In this document: piece after piece, positions 23,664 through 34,325 of the stretch | Layout: the number at the start of each line of letters is the position of its first letter | Position numbering within the stretch: the first letter of the stretch is position 1 | Assembly (NCBI RefSeq): GCF_007565055.1 | Contig: NC_044556.1 | Span: 135,011,808-135,075,807, forward strand | Source of the DNA: Rhinopithecus roxellana | Taxonomy: Eukaryota > Chordata > Mammalia > Primates > Cercopithecidae | Length of the DNA stretch: 64,000 nt | Direction of reading: 5' to 3' | Made by a program: the position numbers and the translations under genes | Notes under the pieces: generated by a model | The model's database searches: none | What the model was told of the DNA's origin: nothing | What the model saw: only the letters and a program-made list of their open reading frames with translations

Positions 23664-24938
23664 TTGTTAGCAAAGTTTATCAAGCTTAAAAGAAAGTTAT
23701 TGTCTCAGCTTCAGGAGCTTTCAAATCTGTATTTCCCTGATGGCTACTTTATGAGAAACAGGTCATAAAAGTATATTTAAACTTTACTGTCATACTTTCA
23801 ATCGTTTTGCTTACAATTGAATCAAAGCTTGAGAATATCTATAGGCTAAAATATGGGCAAAGAGGTAAAGATAAGGCTATGATTTTACTCAGGAACCTGG
23901 GCTTCAAAACCATCAGGAAATCACAGCCCCGTGACCCTCATTTGCTCACGCACTAACAATGTACAACACCATGCATTTTTCCAAGGTTCTTTTCTCTTTT
24001 GGCAAGACTAGCATTCTCACATGAAGTGATGAGTCTTTTTCTCTGGAAGTATTCTAACTTTAACTCTTCTCTTCCCTCTCCCACTACGCATACCTTGCAA
24101 GTGCCCTCCTGAATATAGAATGAAGAGAGAAAGCTGAACAAGACTGGGGGACGTAATGACTGTCACACCATATGCTATAGGTTTACTCATTCAAACACAT
24201 GCATTACAAGTTCTTCACTTGCCCTAACTCCCTCATACTTTTGTATGTGTAATAATTTAACAGCTTTCACAATAAAGAAGGTAATAAATTTTCTTATTAT
24301 CTGAGTACAGTGTTTGCATCAATAGCAACAAATGGCATGGCCAGGAAGTCTTTAAGCAAGTTAATCCTTCACATTTCTTGACTTCAAATGATTAGTGTAC
24401 ACATGGCCATGCTTCCAGGTTAGGTGCTCCTAAGCTTTCCAGTGAAATAAAGTCTTATATAAATGCCTTAAACACATCTTTGCTAACATCCAAATGCAAG
24501 CCCTTTCTCACTAAGTTCTGCTAGATTGCCCTTTCAGTCCCTATGCACTGGTAACACAAGCATGTAACCACACTTTTAAGACTAAGGCAGGCTTCATTTA
24601 TTTCTTTTAAGCTAAGTTCAGCTCTTTTACTAATATAAATAAATCATCCATCTTTTCCCCTTTTAACAAACAAAAGCAAAGAGATACTTGACAAAGTGTT
24701 ATCCCCATTGTTGATCTTTTACCTCCAAAAGCACCAGAGCAGGAATCTGTAAAATCAACTCCGTTGCTCTTCAAGTGCTCTGATTTGATATCCTTTTTAA
24801 ATGGTCTTAAATGTTGTGGTGACTGAAAACAAATATGGAATAAGAACACCAAATAAATGATTTCCTCTTAGGAAAGGATTCAAGGGCCAAACAGACCTGG
24901 AGTTTAATACCTAGTCTGGAAGATATATCTGAAGCCGA

Positions 24939-24967
24939 GGGTGGGGGATCGGGCGGCGGGGCAGGGG
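24939..24967 (+). other. G-quadruplex-forming motif
   Basis: Five G-runs of three or more (GGG, GGGGG, GGG, GGGG, GGGG) are separated by loops of 1, 3, 4 and 2 bases, which satisfies the standard four-run quadruplex rule. The G-rich strand is the template strand for NIBAN1 transcription. A second, weaker cluster with three GGGG runs follows at 25024-25048. Confidence 0.6.
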
Positions 24968-25299
24968 AAGGACAGTAAATTGGTAAGATAACCAAATGTT
25001 AGGTAGCGGTTGAAGGCAAGGTTGGGGTAGGGGTGAGAAGAGGGGAGGCCAAATATACCCAGGCAATAAAGGAGATAACAGTCAGGACTTCCTGCAGTTT
25101 CAGTTCGGTTTGGGTTTTGTTTTGTTTTGCTTCTGCCTCACGCTCTCTATTGAGTCCCCACATCTCTGAGGGTCTCCCTAAATGAGTTTCTCCCCATCTA
25201 TAACTTTCGCGACAGTTACAAAGCACGCCAGTGTTCCTGTTTTGCTTCCCCCCTCTCCGGGGTGGGAAGGGAACAGCATGATATTGTCCTTTCTGCCGC

Positions 25300-25308
25300 T
25301 GATGAAAT
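25300..25308 (+). promoter_or_regulatory. Candidate C/EBP-ATF response element (TGATGAAAT)
   Basis: TGATGAAAT fits the TGATGNAAN core of the amino-acid/ER-stress response element bound by ATF4-C/EBP heterodimers. It lies in intron 1 about 570 bp downstream of the NIBAN1 start codon, at the edge of the CpG island. Niban is reported as induced by ER stress through ATF4, which makes the match notable. A 9-bp match is weak by itself. Confidence 0.35.
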
Positions 25309-25809
25309 CATCCTGCAAGTGCTACGATGAAGTGCGAGCGAAGCTGCGGCAGACGCCGCGCTTTCCAAAGCCAGACCAACATTACTAAGAGGGAAATTCT
25401 GCTTTAGCGGCCGGGAATCCCCAGGGGTATCTCTAGAAACGCGGGATATCCCCGCTGCTCTCTTGGCGGCCAGTTCAGAAACCGCTCAGAACTCAGTCCA
25501 GTGCAGGTACCGGAGGGCGAAGTGCGCCGGGCGGGGGCGGCACTGACCCCGAGGCGGCAGGAGCGGCGGAGGCGCCGGCGTCCCCACCCGCATCCTGCAC
25601 CTGCCTCTCTCCCAAGCCCTCCGGGTCTCAGGTCCACACCTGCGCCGAAAGCGCGCCGGCTGGGGCAGGAAACCCGGCTCGCGCGGGCGGGCTGCGGTCG
25701 GGGATCCCCGCGCGCTGCAGGGAGAGGGCCCCGGGCGCGCCCCGTGGGGCCCCGACAGCAGCAGCCAGCCTGGTGCAGGGGTCAGGGGGCTCCCCAGGCC
25801 CCCGGGCGG

Positions 25810-25822
25810 GCGGGCGTACCTC
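25810..25822 (-). other. NIBAN1: Splice donor of NIBAN1 exon 1
   Basis: Read on the minus strand the junction is ATTCGAG|GTACGCCC. GT begins at 25819. The donor is followed by three CCCG repeats, so the first intronic bases form a C-rich stretch whose complement is GGGCGGGCGGG. Confidence 0.85.
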
Positions 25823-25874
25823 GAATGTAAGCGCACTTGCCCTCGTCCAGCTGGCTGGAGACTGAGCCGCCCAT
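25820..25874 (-). CDS. NIBAN1: NIBAN1 (FAM129A, Niban) coding exon 1, N-terminus
   Basis: On the minus strand an ATG at 25874-25872 opens a reading frame of 18 codons plus one base, giving MGGSVSSQLDEGKCAYIR and the first base of a Gly codon. The exon ends at 25820 and is followed by GTACGC, a consensus splice donor. This matches the N-terminus of Niban, a stress-induced cytoplasmic protein linked in the literature to ER stress, translation control and suppression of apoptosis. The start context is GCGGCCATGG, with G at -3 and +4. The protein begins M-G-x-x-x-S, the N-myristoylation pattern, so Gly2 may be lipidated and target the protein to membranes (inference). Human Niban, as I remember it, has Ala where this sequence has Val5. 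The rest of the protein (over 900 residues in human) lies in later exons beyond the left window edge; I see no exon 2 in 1-25819. The gene identity is firm; the function comes from the family. Confidence 0.93.
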
Positions 25875-26200
25875 GGCCGCGAGCCGCCGCTGCTGAGCTC
25901 GGCAACTGCCCGGCCCGCGCCCAGGGGACTGGCCGCTCTGATCCGCGCCCGCTGCTTGCTCCTGGAGTTGAGCCGATGGCGAACCCGGCTTTGAAATTAA
26001 GAGCAAACTTCCTTCGAGAGGCGAGAGGCAAGAGGCGTCGCCTTCTGGGGCGCCTCCTCCAGGTCCGCGCCTTCTGAGGATCCGTGGGCCGGCCTGGGGG
26101 CTGTCTTCCCGCCCTCGCCTAGCTGGTGAGCTCCGACGGGCTGCCCAACCGAGGAGGACGGCCAGCTCCTCCTCCTCGCCCACGGTCGCTTCTTGTTTTC
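25875..26200 (-). promoter_or_regulatory. NIBAN1: NIBAN1 5' UTR and core promoter region
   Basis: This is the GC-rich DNA immediately upstream of the NIBAN1 start codon. The transcription start cannot be read from sequence alone. On the minus strand there is an AT-rich TTAATTT near 25996-26002, about 125 bp upstream of the ATG, which could act as a weak TATA-like element. An ETS-type GGAA lies just upstream near 26010. A GC-box-like GAGGGCGGG lies near 26110-26120. No canonical TATA box or CCAAT box is evident, so a dispersed CpG-island promoter is the likely type. The frame of the NIBAN1 ATG is open upstream for about 100 codons, which probably only reflects the scarcity of stop codons in GC-rich sequence. 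Confidence 0.7.
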
Positions 26201-26354
26201 ATCCTTTTGGGGCATCCAAGAAACACCTTGGAGGAAGTGGGCCATTTCGCAAGTGACTGTAAATCTCTGTGAGCTGAAACTTTCCCAGCTCACATCTTGC
26301 AAGGTGGAGCTCAAGATCCCGTTGCTTTGTAAGTGTGCCTGTCCAAGAAGAAAC

Positions 26355-26422
26355 AGTTCTTCCCAAGCATTACCTGGAAGCCTGTTAGAAATACAAAATC
26401 TCAGCGCTTTCGTCCACCATCC

Positions 26423-26472
<50 letters not shown>

Positions 26473-26560
26473 AGAATCTCTGGGAGTGGGGCCCAGCAAT
26501 CTGTGTTTTCACAGACCCTCCAGGCAATTCTGATGCCCGCTGAAGTTTGAGAACTAGAGG
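26355..26560 (-). mobile_element. MER5A-like hAT DNA transposon relic, split by (AC)n
   Basis: The right flank (CCCAGCAATCTGTGTTTT, then CCTCCAGGCAATTCTGATGC and GTTTGAGAACTAG) and the left flank (CCTGTTAGAAATAC) match the non-autonomous hAT family MER5A as I remember it. The AC microsatellite expanded in its middle. The strand call is tentative. Confidence 0.65.
26427..26470 (+). repeat. (AC)22 microsatellite in NIBAN1 upstream region
   Basis: Forty-four bases of uninterrupted AC lie about 550 bp upstream of the NIBAN1 ATG. The tract sits inside the MER5A-like element at 26355-26560, and its perfection suggests length polymorphism. Confidence 0.97.
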
Positions 26561-27039
26561 TAAACTATACCCTTCTGCAGGCAAGAACTTGGACCAAGGA
26601 GGGAGTGGGGAAATTAGGAAAAAAGGAAAGAGAGAAAAAAAATGGAAAGACAGGGAAAAACTATGGCTTGGCCCTACAGTACTCCCAGCCCTGAAACTTC
26701 CTAAGACTTGATGAACGTCTGTCCTTACCCCTTTACTTTCCATTCCTCTCCTTAACTGGAAATCAATCATTAGAAAAGATATTTGTTCTTTTCCCACAAC
26801 CACTATTTAGCTTGGCAACCTCTCGGAACAAGACCCACTGGGCAGATGGGTCACCGCTGATTTCATCCTATTCTTAGTAGTCAGTTATTTTGCGACTCCT
26901 ATTGACTTAACCTCAAGGTCAAATGGTCTGTATACACTAGAACCAGGCCTGAGGAGGACTTTGAAGGCTTTCCCACACACCCCCGCCTTCCCTATTAGTT
27001 AACTTGCACTTTAACACATCTATTTCATCATACTCACAC
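26561..27039. other. Upstream flank of NIBAN1, no element recognised
   Basis: Includes a purine-rich stretch at 26591-26658. No gene or repeat assigned. Confidence 0.45.
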
Positions 27040-28110
27040 CCAATCTCTCACACTCTACATTCCAATCTATCAGTAAATCCTGTCAATTCAGCTTTTAAAT
27101 ATGTCCAATAGCCAACCAATTCTCATCCCCTCTACTGCCATCCCATATCATTCCTCACCTCAGTCATTACACTAGCTGCCTAACTGATCTACCTTCTTCA
27201 GAGAAAAGCCATGAAGTCTGTCGGGCCTAGGTGGAGTTTCCTCTGTGACCTTCTCTACCACCACTCCTTGTTCTCTCTGCTCCAGTCCTACTAGTCTTTT
27301 TTTTTTTACTCTTCCTAAGACACATCAAGCTCAGGGCCTTTGCACTTGTTTTTCATTTCTGTAGGATGCTCTTCCCTCAGATATTCACATAGGTTACTCT
27401 CTCAGTCATTCATTCAAGCCTCCACTTTAATGCTAGTAACTCAGAGAGGTTCTCCTTGACCCAGGAACAGAAACCATCACCTCTCTCTGCCACTTGTCCT
27501 TCATTATTTCTATTTCATATCACTTAGCATCATCTAGCATATATTTCTTTTTTTTTTTTTCTTTGAGACGGAGTCTCACTCTGTCACCCAGGCTGGAATG
27601 CAGTGGCACAATCTCGGCTCACTGCAAGCTCCGCCTCCCAGGTTCACGCCATTCTCCTTCCTCAGTCTCCTGAGTAGCTGGGACTACAGGCACCCACCAC
27701 CACATCCGCCTAATTTTTTGTATTTTTGGTAGAGACGGGGTTTCACCGTGTTAGCCAGGATGATCTCAATCTCCTGACCTCGTGATCCACCTGCCTCAGC
27801 CTCCCAAAGTGCTAGGATTACAGGCATGAGCCACCATGCCCGGCCTAACATATATTTATTTGTCTATCTTCCTCCACTGCGATGTAAATTCTATAAGGTC
27901 AGGGATTTTCTTATTGTTGTTTCTTGGGGCTTTTTCCCTCAAAATTTCTGTTTTCTTTTTTATTATTATTTTCCCTCTTAGGGCAGGGATGTTTTTTGTC
28001 TACTGTGTCCTCTGCTATATTTCAAATGCCTGGAAGAGTGCCTAGCATGTAGTAGGTGTCCAGTAGATAACCACTGAATAAGTGAATGAATGAAAAATAA
28101 AATGTAAAAA
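27040..28110 (+). mobile_element. L2 LINE relic interrupted by AluY
   Basis: AATCTATCAGTAAATCCTGT, CAGGGCCTTTGCACTTGTTT, GTAAATTCTATAAGGTCAGG and CCTAGCATGTAGTAGGTGTC follow L2 order. The element is split at 27547-27845. Confidence 0.75.
27547..27845 (-). mobile_element. AluY
   Basis: Reverse-oriented dimer with Y features (GCTCACTGCAAGCTCCGCC). CATATATTT occurs on both sides as the likely target duplication. Confidence 0.94.
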
Positions 28111-28439
28111 TCTGTACTCAACAAAAACTATGATCTCAAGCATTTCCAGATAACTCAATGATTGAACTATTTAATGTTGAACTCTTCTCTCAATACTCTA
28201 GTTGGCTCCTAGAATTAAGTGTATCTCCTTGAAGAAGGAATTTCTTTGACTATATAAATTGCTATAACTGTGCCTCAGAATACTGTTATTGTTGTTGTTA
28301 TTGAAGAAAACTAGCTTGGATCTCCTGTCAGAAGTGCAGTTTTAGCTTGTCACCTCTTGTTCAGGAATATTCTGAGAAAGGACTGATTATCCTCATCTAT
28401 CATTATCCACTCATTTGTAAACATTCACAGATGAAACAG
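28111..28439. other. Intergenic DNA, nothing recognised
   Basis: A (GTT)n-like stretch lies near 28286-28300. No gene. Confidence 0.4.
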
Positions 28440-28950
28440 AGTGCAAAGATGGACTCATACAAACAAATGGAAAAACATTCAATGCTCATGGATAAGAAGA
28501 ATCAATATTGTTAAAATGGTCATACTGCCCAGAACAATGTACAGATTCAAAGCTATTCCTATCAAACTACCAAAGACATGCCTCACAGAATTAGAAAAAA
28601 ACTATTCTAAAATTCATATGAAATCAAAAAAGAGCCTGAATAGCCAAAGCAATCCTAAGCAAAAAGAACAAAGCTGTTGGCATGGCATGAGCTGACTTCA
28701 AACTATACTGGAAGGGTACAGTAACCAAAACAGCATAATACTGGTACAAAAACAGTATGCCAGAAATACTGGACAAAAACAGATACTTAGACCAATGGAA
28801 CAGAATAGAGAAGTAAACCCAGAAATAAAGCTGCACACCATCTGATCTTCAACAAAGTTGACAAAAGCAACGGGAAAGGACTCTCCCTATTCAATAAATG
28901 GTGCTGAGATAACTGGCCAGTCATATGCAGATGATTGAAACTGGACCCCT

Positions 28951-29280
28951 TCTTTTTTTCTTTTTTCTTTTTCTTTCTTTTTTTTTTTTTTTTTTTTTTT
29001 TTGAGACGGAGTCTTGCTCTGTCACCAGGCTGGAGTGCAGTGGCACAATCTCGGCTCACTGCAACCTCTGCCTCTCGGGTTCAAGCAATTCTCCTGCCTC
29101 AGCCTCCTGAGTAGCTGGGACTACAGGCATGTGCCACCACACCCAGCTAATTTTGTATTTTTAATAGAGATGGTGTTTCACTATTTTGGCCAGGATGGTC
29201 TTGATCTCTTGACCTCATGATCTGCCTGCCTCAGCCTCTCAGAGTGCTGGGGTTACAGGCGTGAGCCACCAAGCCCAGGC
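28951..29280 (-). mobile_element. AluS nested in L1
   Basis: Target duplication GGACCCCT at 28943-28950 and 29281-29288 within L1 sequence. A long T-rich tail at 28951-29002. Confidence 0.95.
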
Positions 29281-30299
29281 GGACCCCTACTTTATATTAT
29301 ACCATACACTAAAATCAACTCAAGATGGATTAAAGACTTAAGTGTAAAACCCAAAACTACAAAAACTCCTGAAGAAACATAGGAACACCATTCTAGACAT
29401 AGGCCCTGGCAAAGATTTCATGATGAAGACACGAAAAGCAGTTGCAACAAGAACAAAAATTGACAAATGGAATCTGATTAGACTAAACAGCTTCTGCACA
29501 GCAAAAGAAACTATCAGCAGAGTAAATAGACAACTCACAGAATGGGAGAATATATTTGTGAACTATGCATCTAACAAAGATCTAATATACAGAATCCATG
29601 AGAAATTTAAAGTAGCAAGTAATAAACAGACAATTCCATTAAAAAGTGGGCAAAGGACATAAGCACTTTTCTAAAGAAGACATATGCACAGTCAACAAGC
29701 ATATGAAAAAATATTCAACATTACTAATCATTAGTTAAATATTAATCAAAACCACAAGAAGATACCATCTCATACCAGTCAGAGAGCTGTTATTAAAAAG
29801 CTCCCACTGTTGGTGGGAATGTAAATTAGTTTAGCCACTGTGGAAAGCAGTTTGTCAATTTCTCAAAGAATTTAGAACTACCATTTAACCCAACAATCCC
29901 ATGATTGGATATTTACCCAAAGGAATATAAATCACTATACCATAAACACATATACATACATATGTTCATTGCAGCGCTATTCACAATACCAAAGACATGG
30001 AATCAACCCAAATGCCCAACAACGGTAGACTAGATAAAGAAAATGCAGTACATATACACCATGAAATACTACACAGCTATGAAAAAGAATGAGATCATGT
30101 CCTTTGCAGCAAAGTGGATAGAGCTGGAGGCCATTATCCTAAGTGAATTAACACAGGAACAGAAAACCAAATGCCACATGTTCTCACTTGTAAATGGGAG
30201 CTAAACTTTGAGTACACATGGACATAAGAAGGGAACAATAGGTATCAGGGCCTATTTGAGGGTGAAGGATGGAAAAAAGGCAAGGATCAAAAAACTACC

Positions 30300-30603
30300 T
30301 GTCAGCTGAGCACAGTGGCTCATGTCTGTAATCCTAGCACTTTGGGAGGCCAAGGCAGGAGGATCACTTAAGTCTGGGAGTTCAAGACCAGCCTGGGCAA
30401 AAAGACAAAACCACATCTCTGCAAAACATACCAAAAAAAAATAGCCAGACAAGGTGGCATGTGTCTGCTGTCCCAGCTATGCTGGAGGCTGAGGTGGGAG
30501 AATCACTTGACCCCAGGAGGCAGAGGTTGCAGTGAGCTGAGATTGCGCCACTGCATTCCAGCCTGGGCAACAGAGCAAGACCCTGTCTCAAAAAAACAAA
30601 ACA
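30300..30603 (+). mobile_element. AluS/J nested in L1 3' UTR
   Basis: Target duplication AAAAAACTACC at 30289-30299 and 30604-30614. Confidence 0.95.
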
Positions 30604-30760
30604 AAAAAACTACCAATTGAGTACTATACTTATTACCTAGGTGACAAAATAATATGTACACTAAAGCCCCACAACAGGTAATTCCTCTATAGAATAAACC
30701 TGTACATGTACCCCTGAAATTAAAATAAAAATCAAAAAAATAGAATAAAATATTTTTAAA

Positions 30761-31344
30761 GATGGATTCATATAGTACAGGATTACAGGTTAGCAGGTTT
30801 GTAACCTGGCAGTTCCAGCTTTGATTTAACTGTTGTCAAAATGAAGTTTGATCAGGTCTATGAATGACTTGACCTATTCCCAAGAGCATAGTGAGTATTC
30901 AGTAAAGGGAAGTTAGGATTAATATTATTAGAAAGGGCAAGAGTGAGGAAGGAAAGCAATTTTCTAGAGAAAGTGAAATTTTAATTGGACCTTGAAACTT
31001 ATGGATGTTACATTAAGAAAGAGCTGCAGCTTCCTTTCTTCCCCCAAACAAATAAAGTTCTTTTTCCCCCAATGGTTTACAGGAAAAATTAAGGAATTCA
31101 TTATTTTAGTCATAGTATTTAATATTTGCAAATCCTATGTGGGCATCATTTTATTAATCACACACTAAAAATGAGTCTCCAAGCAATTCAATAACTTTAT
31201 GAACCAGATTCAATTTCACATGATTCAAATCAGTTACTTTAGAAAATTTCCTTTGCAATGTTAGTTTCTGTACTGTATCTGTATTTTGTATTAAAATACT
31301 CTTAGGACCATTTCTTTCAGGTAAACATCACATACTAAAATGAT
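30761..31344. other. Intergenic DNA, nothing recognised
   Basis: No repeat or gene assigned. Confidence 0.4.
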
Positions 31345-31440
31345 TACTTTTTTAACATCTTCATTGAGATATAATTCATATACCATAAAATTCACCCTTT
31401 TTTCCAAAGGCTCAAATTAGTTCAGTAGTCATTTAACATC
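31345..31440 (-). mobile_element. L1M 3' UTR fragment
   Basis: CTTCATTGAGATATAATTC, then ATACCATAAAATTCACCC is the reversed start of an old L1M 3' region. Confidence 0.65.
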
Positions 31441-31444
31441 TTTA

Positions 31445-31446
<2 letters not shown>

Positions 31447-31500
<54 letters not shown>
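31447..31500 (+). repeat. (GT)27 microsatellite
   Basis: Fifty-four uninterrupted bases of GT, likely polymorphic. Confidence 0.97.
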
Positions 31501-31503
<3 letters not shown>

Positions 31504-31694
31504 GATTCCCTTGCACATCATAGAACTACGAAGCCCTTATTTGCCATGGTCTCATGTGAGTTAGTAGAATCTATCTACTTAACCGCCTGCAGAGCAGAGA
31601 CTACTTCAAACTTCTTTGTACTTCTCCAAGTACCTTATACTGCCTTGTGATATGGGAGTAGAAATTCTGTAATTGATTAATTGATAAGTGCATA

Positions 31695-31868
31695 TGGTAG
31701 TTTACATCATTACTAATTTAATCTTCACAAAAACCCACTAAGGCAAGCACTATTATTATCACCACTTCACAGATGAGGAAGCCCAGGTTAAGAAGTTTCA
31801 GGAATTTATCTAAGGTCACCTGTGACATGGGCTTGTCTGACTCCAGAGTTCATCCTCTTAACCGTAAT
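31695..31868 (-). mobile_element. MIR relic
   Basis: Reversed MIR: AATCTTCACAAAAACCC, ACTTCACAGATGAGGAAGCC, GACTCCAGAGTTCATCCTC. Confidence 0.78.
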
Positions 31869-31899
31869 AATGCTTTTATCTTAAATCTTGATTTTGTTT

Positions 31900-32560
31900 A
31901 TTTACATAAGTAATCCAAGTTGTACTATAAAAAATTAGAAAATATAGATAAATAATAAGAAAAATGGATAAAAATGTCCAAATCCCAGCATCGATATCTT
32001 TAGATAGCCCCAATTACCAGTTTGGTGTAAATTCCTACAGATTCACATGTAATTATGAATACACGCATAATTATAATTTATAATTACATATAAACTTACT
32101 AGAATTACTTATTCACCAAAATGAGATGTTGTGCTCTATATATTCTTTAATCTGTGTCATAATTTTTCATTTGGAATATTTCCACTTAACTAAATATTTA
32201 TTTCTAGGTCAATGGTATTTCACTGTATGAATGTAGCTTAATTCATCCACCTACTAACAATGTGTAATTCCCATTTCCCTATCCCTAGATTACACTGGAC
32301 ATTTTAATATCTTTTAAAATTAGCCTATCATTATTATTATTATTATTCCTTTTAATATTTGTCAATTTGGGAGTCTAAATAGGTGTCACATTCTGTTGTT
32401 CAATTTTGAAATTTTTAATGAGGAAGAATATTTTTTCCATGGACTTCCTGGCCATATGTGTTCCTTCTTTGCGAATTGCCTGTGCTTGTACTTCTCCATT
32501 TTTCTATTGATTTCTTATCCTTATTGTTATTGAAAAGTTTTATATCTATATTAGAGACAT
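31900..32560 (-). mobile_element. L1M (L1ME-like) ORF2-end relic
   Basis: GGTCAATGGTATTTCACTGT, CTTCTTTGCGAATTGCCTG and ATTAGAGACATTAACCC match the reversed end of old L1 ORF2. Contains a short (ATT)n at 32330-32347. Confidence 0.65.
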
Positions 32561-34325
32561 TAACCCTTTTACTGTAAAACACATTGCAAATTAAATTACT
32601 GAAACATATTTCCCTGTGCTCTATATTGAATTTTCTTTTCTGAATATTGACCTAACCACAGGCAAATTTAAAAATCAAATTTGTCTCTGCCACCTTCTCA
32701 TCTTTCCTCATTCCCTCTTATCCTTACATAATGTCTAAAGGATGCCTAGCCTAATCAATAATATCTCTTATAGGTTGTTGTACCTAGGGTTTTTATAGAA
32801 AATAGATTAACTTGGAAGTCATTTTACGAATTTTTTAAAAATATGTGTTTGTTTACTTACTAGCTGCCTCAAAAGATGGTTATAATAATCTAATACAATC
32901 TGTCTTAGGGGCTCAAAGCTTAAAGACTAGGCTTTAATCCTCATTCTGATACTGGCTTGCCTCATGATCTTGGGAAATAACTTAAATTTTCTAAGTTTCA
33001 TATTCCTTATCTTCAAAATAGGTATCTGCAAAAATTAGATGAGATCATATGTGTAATATACTTAATATATATGACTGTACCTACATATTTAGCATTCTCT
33101 AAATGAAGCTAGTATATAACTAGTGATAAACAAAAAGGTACTTTAACTGTTTTATCAATGCTAGTCCTTTTTATTCATACGCTTGTTATAATACTTTTGT
33201 GGCCAGTATATCAAACTCCCCAGGGGCAGGTATTAATACCAATTTTGAAAGAGAAAATGTGTATTACTATATTTTAATTATATATGTGAACAACAAAAAA
33301 TAACTGTCTTCATAATACAAACTATAGAAAGCTAAGCTGAATAAAATCTTTTCTAGAGGTAACATGTTGAAGATGAAATCCAACTTCTGCTTATCAATGA
33401 CTCTTGAAGTTGCAGGAACTCCAGGACTGTGTGGCATTTTTATTGGAAAAAGATATTCTTTAAGTTGAGAAACACTTGCTCAATGTGCTTTTCAAATGTA
33501 AGTCATCACAATTGCATATAGACCTCTAGTATTTGCATAAGACCATAGACACAGAATAGAAGTTCAAGTATTTTAACAGAAACCAGTAAAGGTTTGGAAC
33601 TAAGGATGACAACTCTAGAACCAAGGAAACGTTTAGATGTGTAGGCACCAATCTTCAAATCTGACAAATACCAGACCAGCACAGTTGCCCTTGTGAAAAC
33701 TGTAGCCATATTACTGCCAAAGATAAACAGATTATACGGGTTCTTCTGAAGTCAAGGCTCTGAAGGACCTTGTATTTGGGGAAGTTAGTTTAGTGTTAGT
33801 GCACAAAGGGAAGAGTGCCACCTGCTGGGCCACTGATGATACTCCCCGTGGGGCCACAGCTACCAGGCAAGGTGGGAAAGAACACTGACTCTGGTCCAAA
33901 TCAAATTCATTTTGCTACACCTAGATTAGTTTAACAGTCATTTGGAGTTATTCAGCCACTTCTTACAAATATTAATATCCACGCTTCTTTCTCCTCAGCT
34001 AACAAATGAATGACTCTGAGAACAGAACTTTTCCGGCTAAATTTATTTTAGGGGCCAATTCTAGTATTTCAACATGCAAACTTGCACACATGTGTAAGCT
34101 TTGTACCCACAAAATGTGCACATAACACATATTTTTGACATTAATTATATTTTGTAAAGCACATTTTTTTTTCATTCTTTTGACTTAGAGTCATCGTTCC
34201 CTCTTCTCTTTATAGTGCAAAATGCCAGCACAGTAATTCTCTTAGTCAGGTGTCAGTAGTTGCTGAGAATAGGCCAGGGCTCTGATTTCTATTCTATTGT
34301 ACTTGAATGCGGAGATGGAAAGAAG
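32561..34325. other. Repeat-poor intergenic DNA
   Basis: No repeat family recognised in about 1.7 kb and no exon-like open segment. Confidence 0.45.

Larger units (their letters stand above)
23087..25319. other. Repeat-free intron 1 DNA near exon 1
   Basis: Apart from the minisatellite and G-rich tracts I see no interspersed repeats in over 2 kb. Such repeat-poor DNA beside a promoter often holds regulatory elements (inference). The ORFs at 24607-25226 on the minus strand have no recognisable domains. Confidence 0.5.
1..25819 (-). other. NIBAN1: 5' part of NIBAN1 intron 1
   Basis: Everything downstream (minus sense) of the exon 1 donor to the left window edge is intronic. No splice acceptor followed by Niban exon 2 coding sequence was found. 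The span is filled with interspersed repeats listed separately, and with unique AT-rich DNA between them. Confidence 0.8.
25320..26195. promoter_or_regulatory. CpG island over NIBAN1 exon 1
   Basis: The sequence here changes abruptly from AT-rich intron to GC-rich DNA with many unmethylated-type CpG dinucleotides, and it is free of recognisable repeats. It spans exon 1, the proximal promoter and about 500 bp of intron 1. GC-box cores (GGGCGG) recur, for example near 25530-25540, 25682-25690 and 25804-25815. It is the only CpG island in the window and marks the only gene start I can support. Boundaries were judged by eye. Confidence 0.88.
28440..30760 (+). mobile_element. L1 (L1PB/L1MA age) ORF2 C-terminal part and 3' UTR, with two nested Alus
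   Basis: The plus strand reads L1 ORF2 from the region before the C-terminal domain (peptides WKNIQCSWIRRINIVKMVIL and FNSFCTAKE-type LNSFCTAKETISRVNRQ) to the 3' UTR and an A-rich end near 30745. Stops and frameshifts break the frame throughout. Two Alus, at 28951-29280 and 30300-30603, were inserted later with clear target duplications. No 5' end is present, so the copy was truncated on insertion. Confidence 0.9.

Noticed and set aside
23425..23670. 81-codon repeat protein over the minisatellite
   Set aside because: Openness follows from a 63-bp unit. There is no promoter, splice context or protein match.
25404..26183. Overlapping long ORFs on both strands across the CpG island (up to 181 codons)
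   Set aside because: GC-rich sequence has few stop codons. Several start at non-ATG codons and none but the NIBAN1 frame matches a protein.
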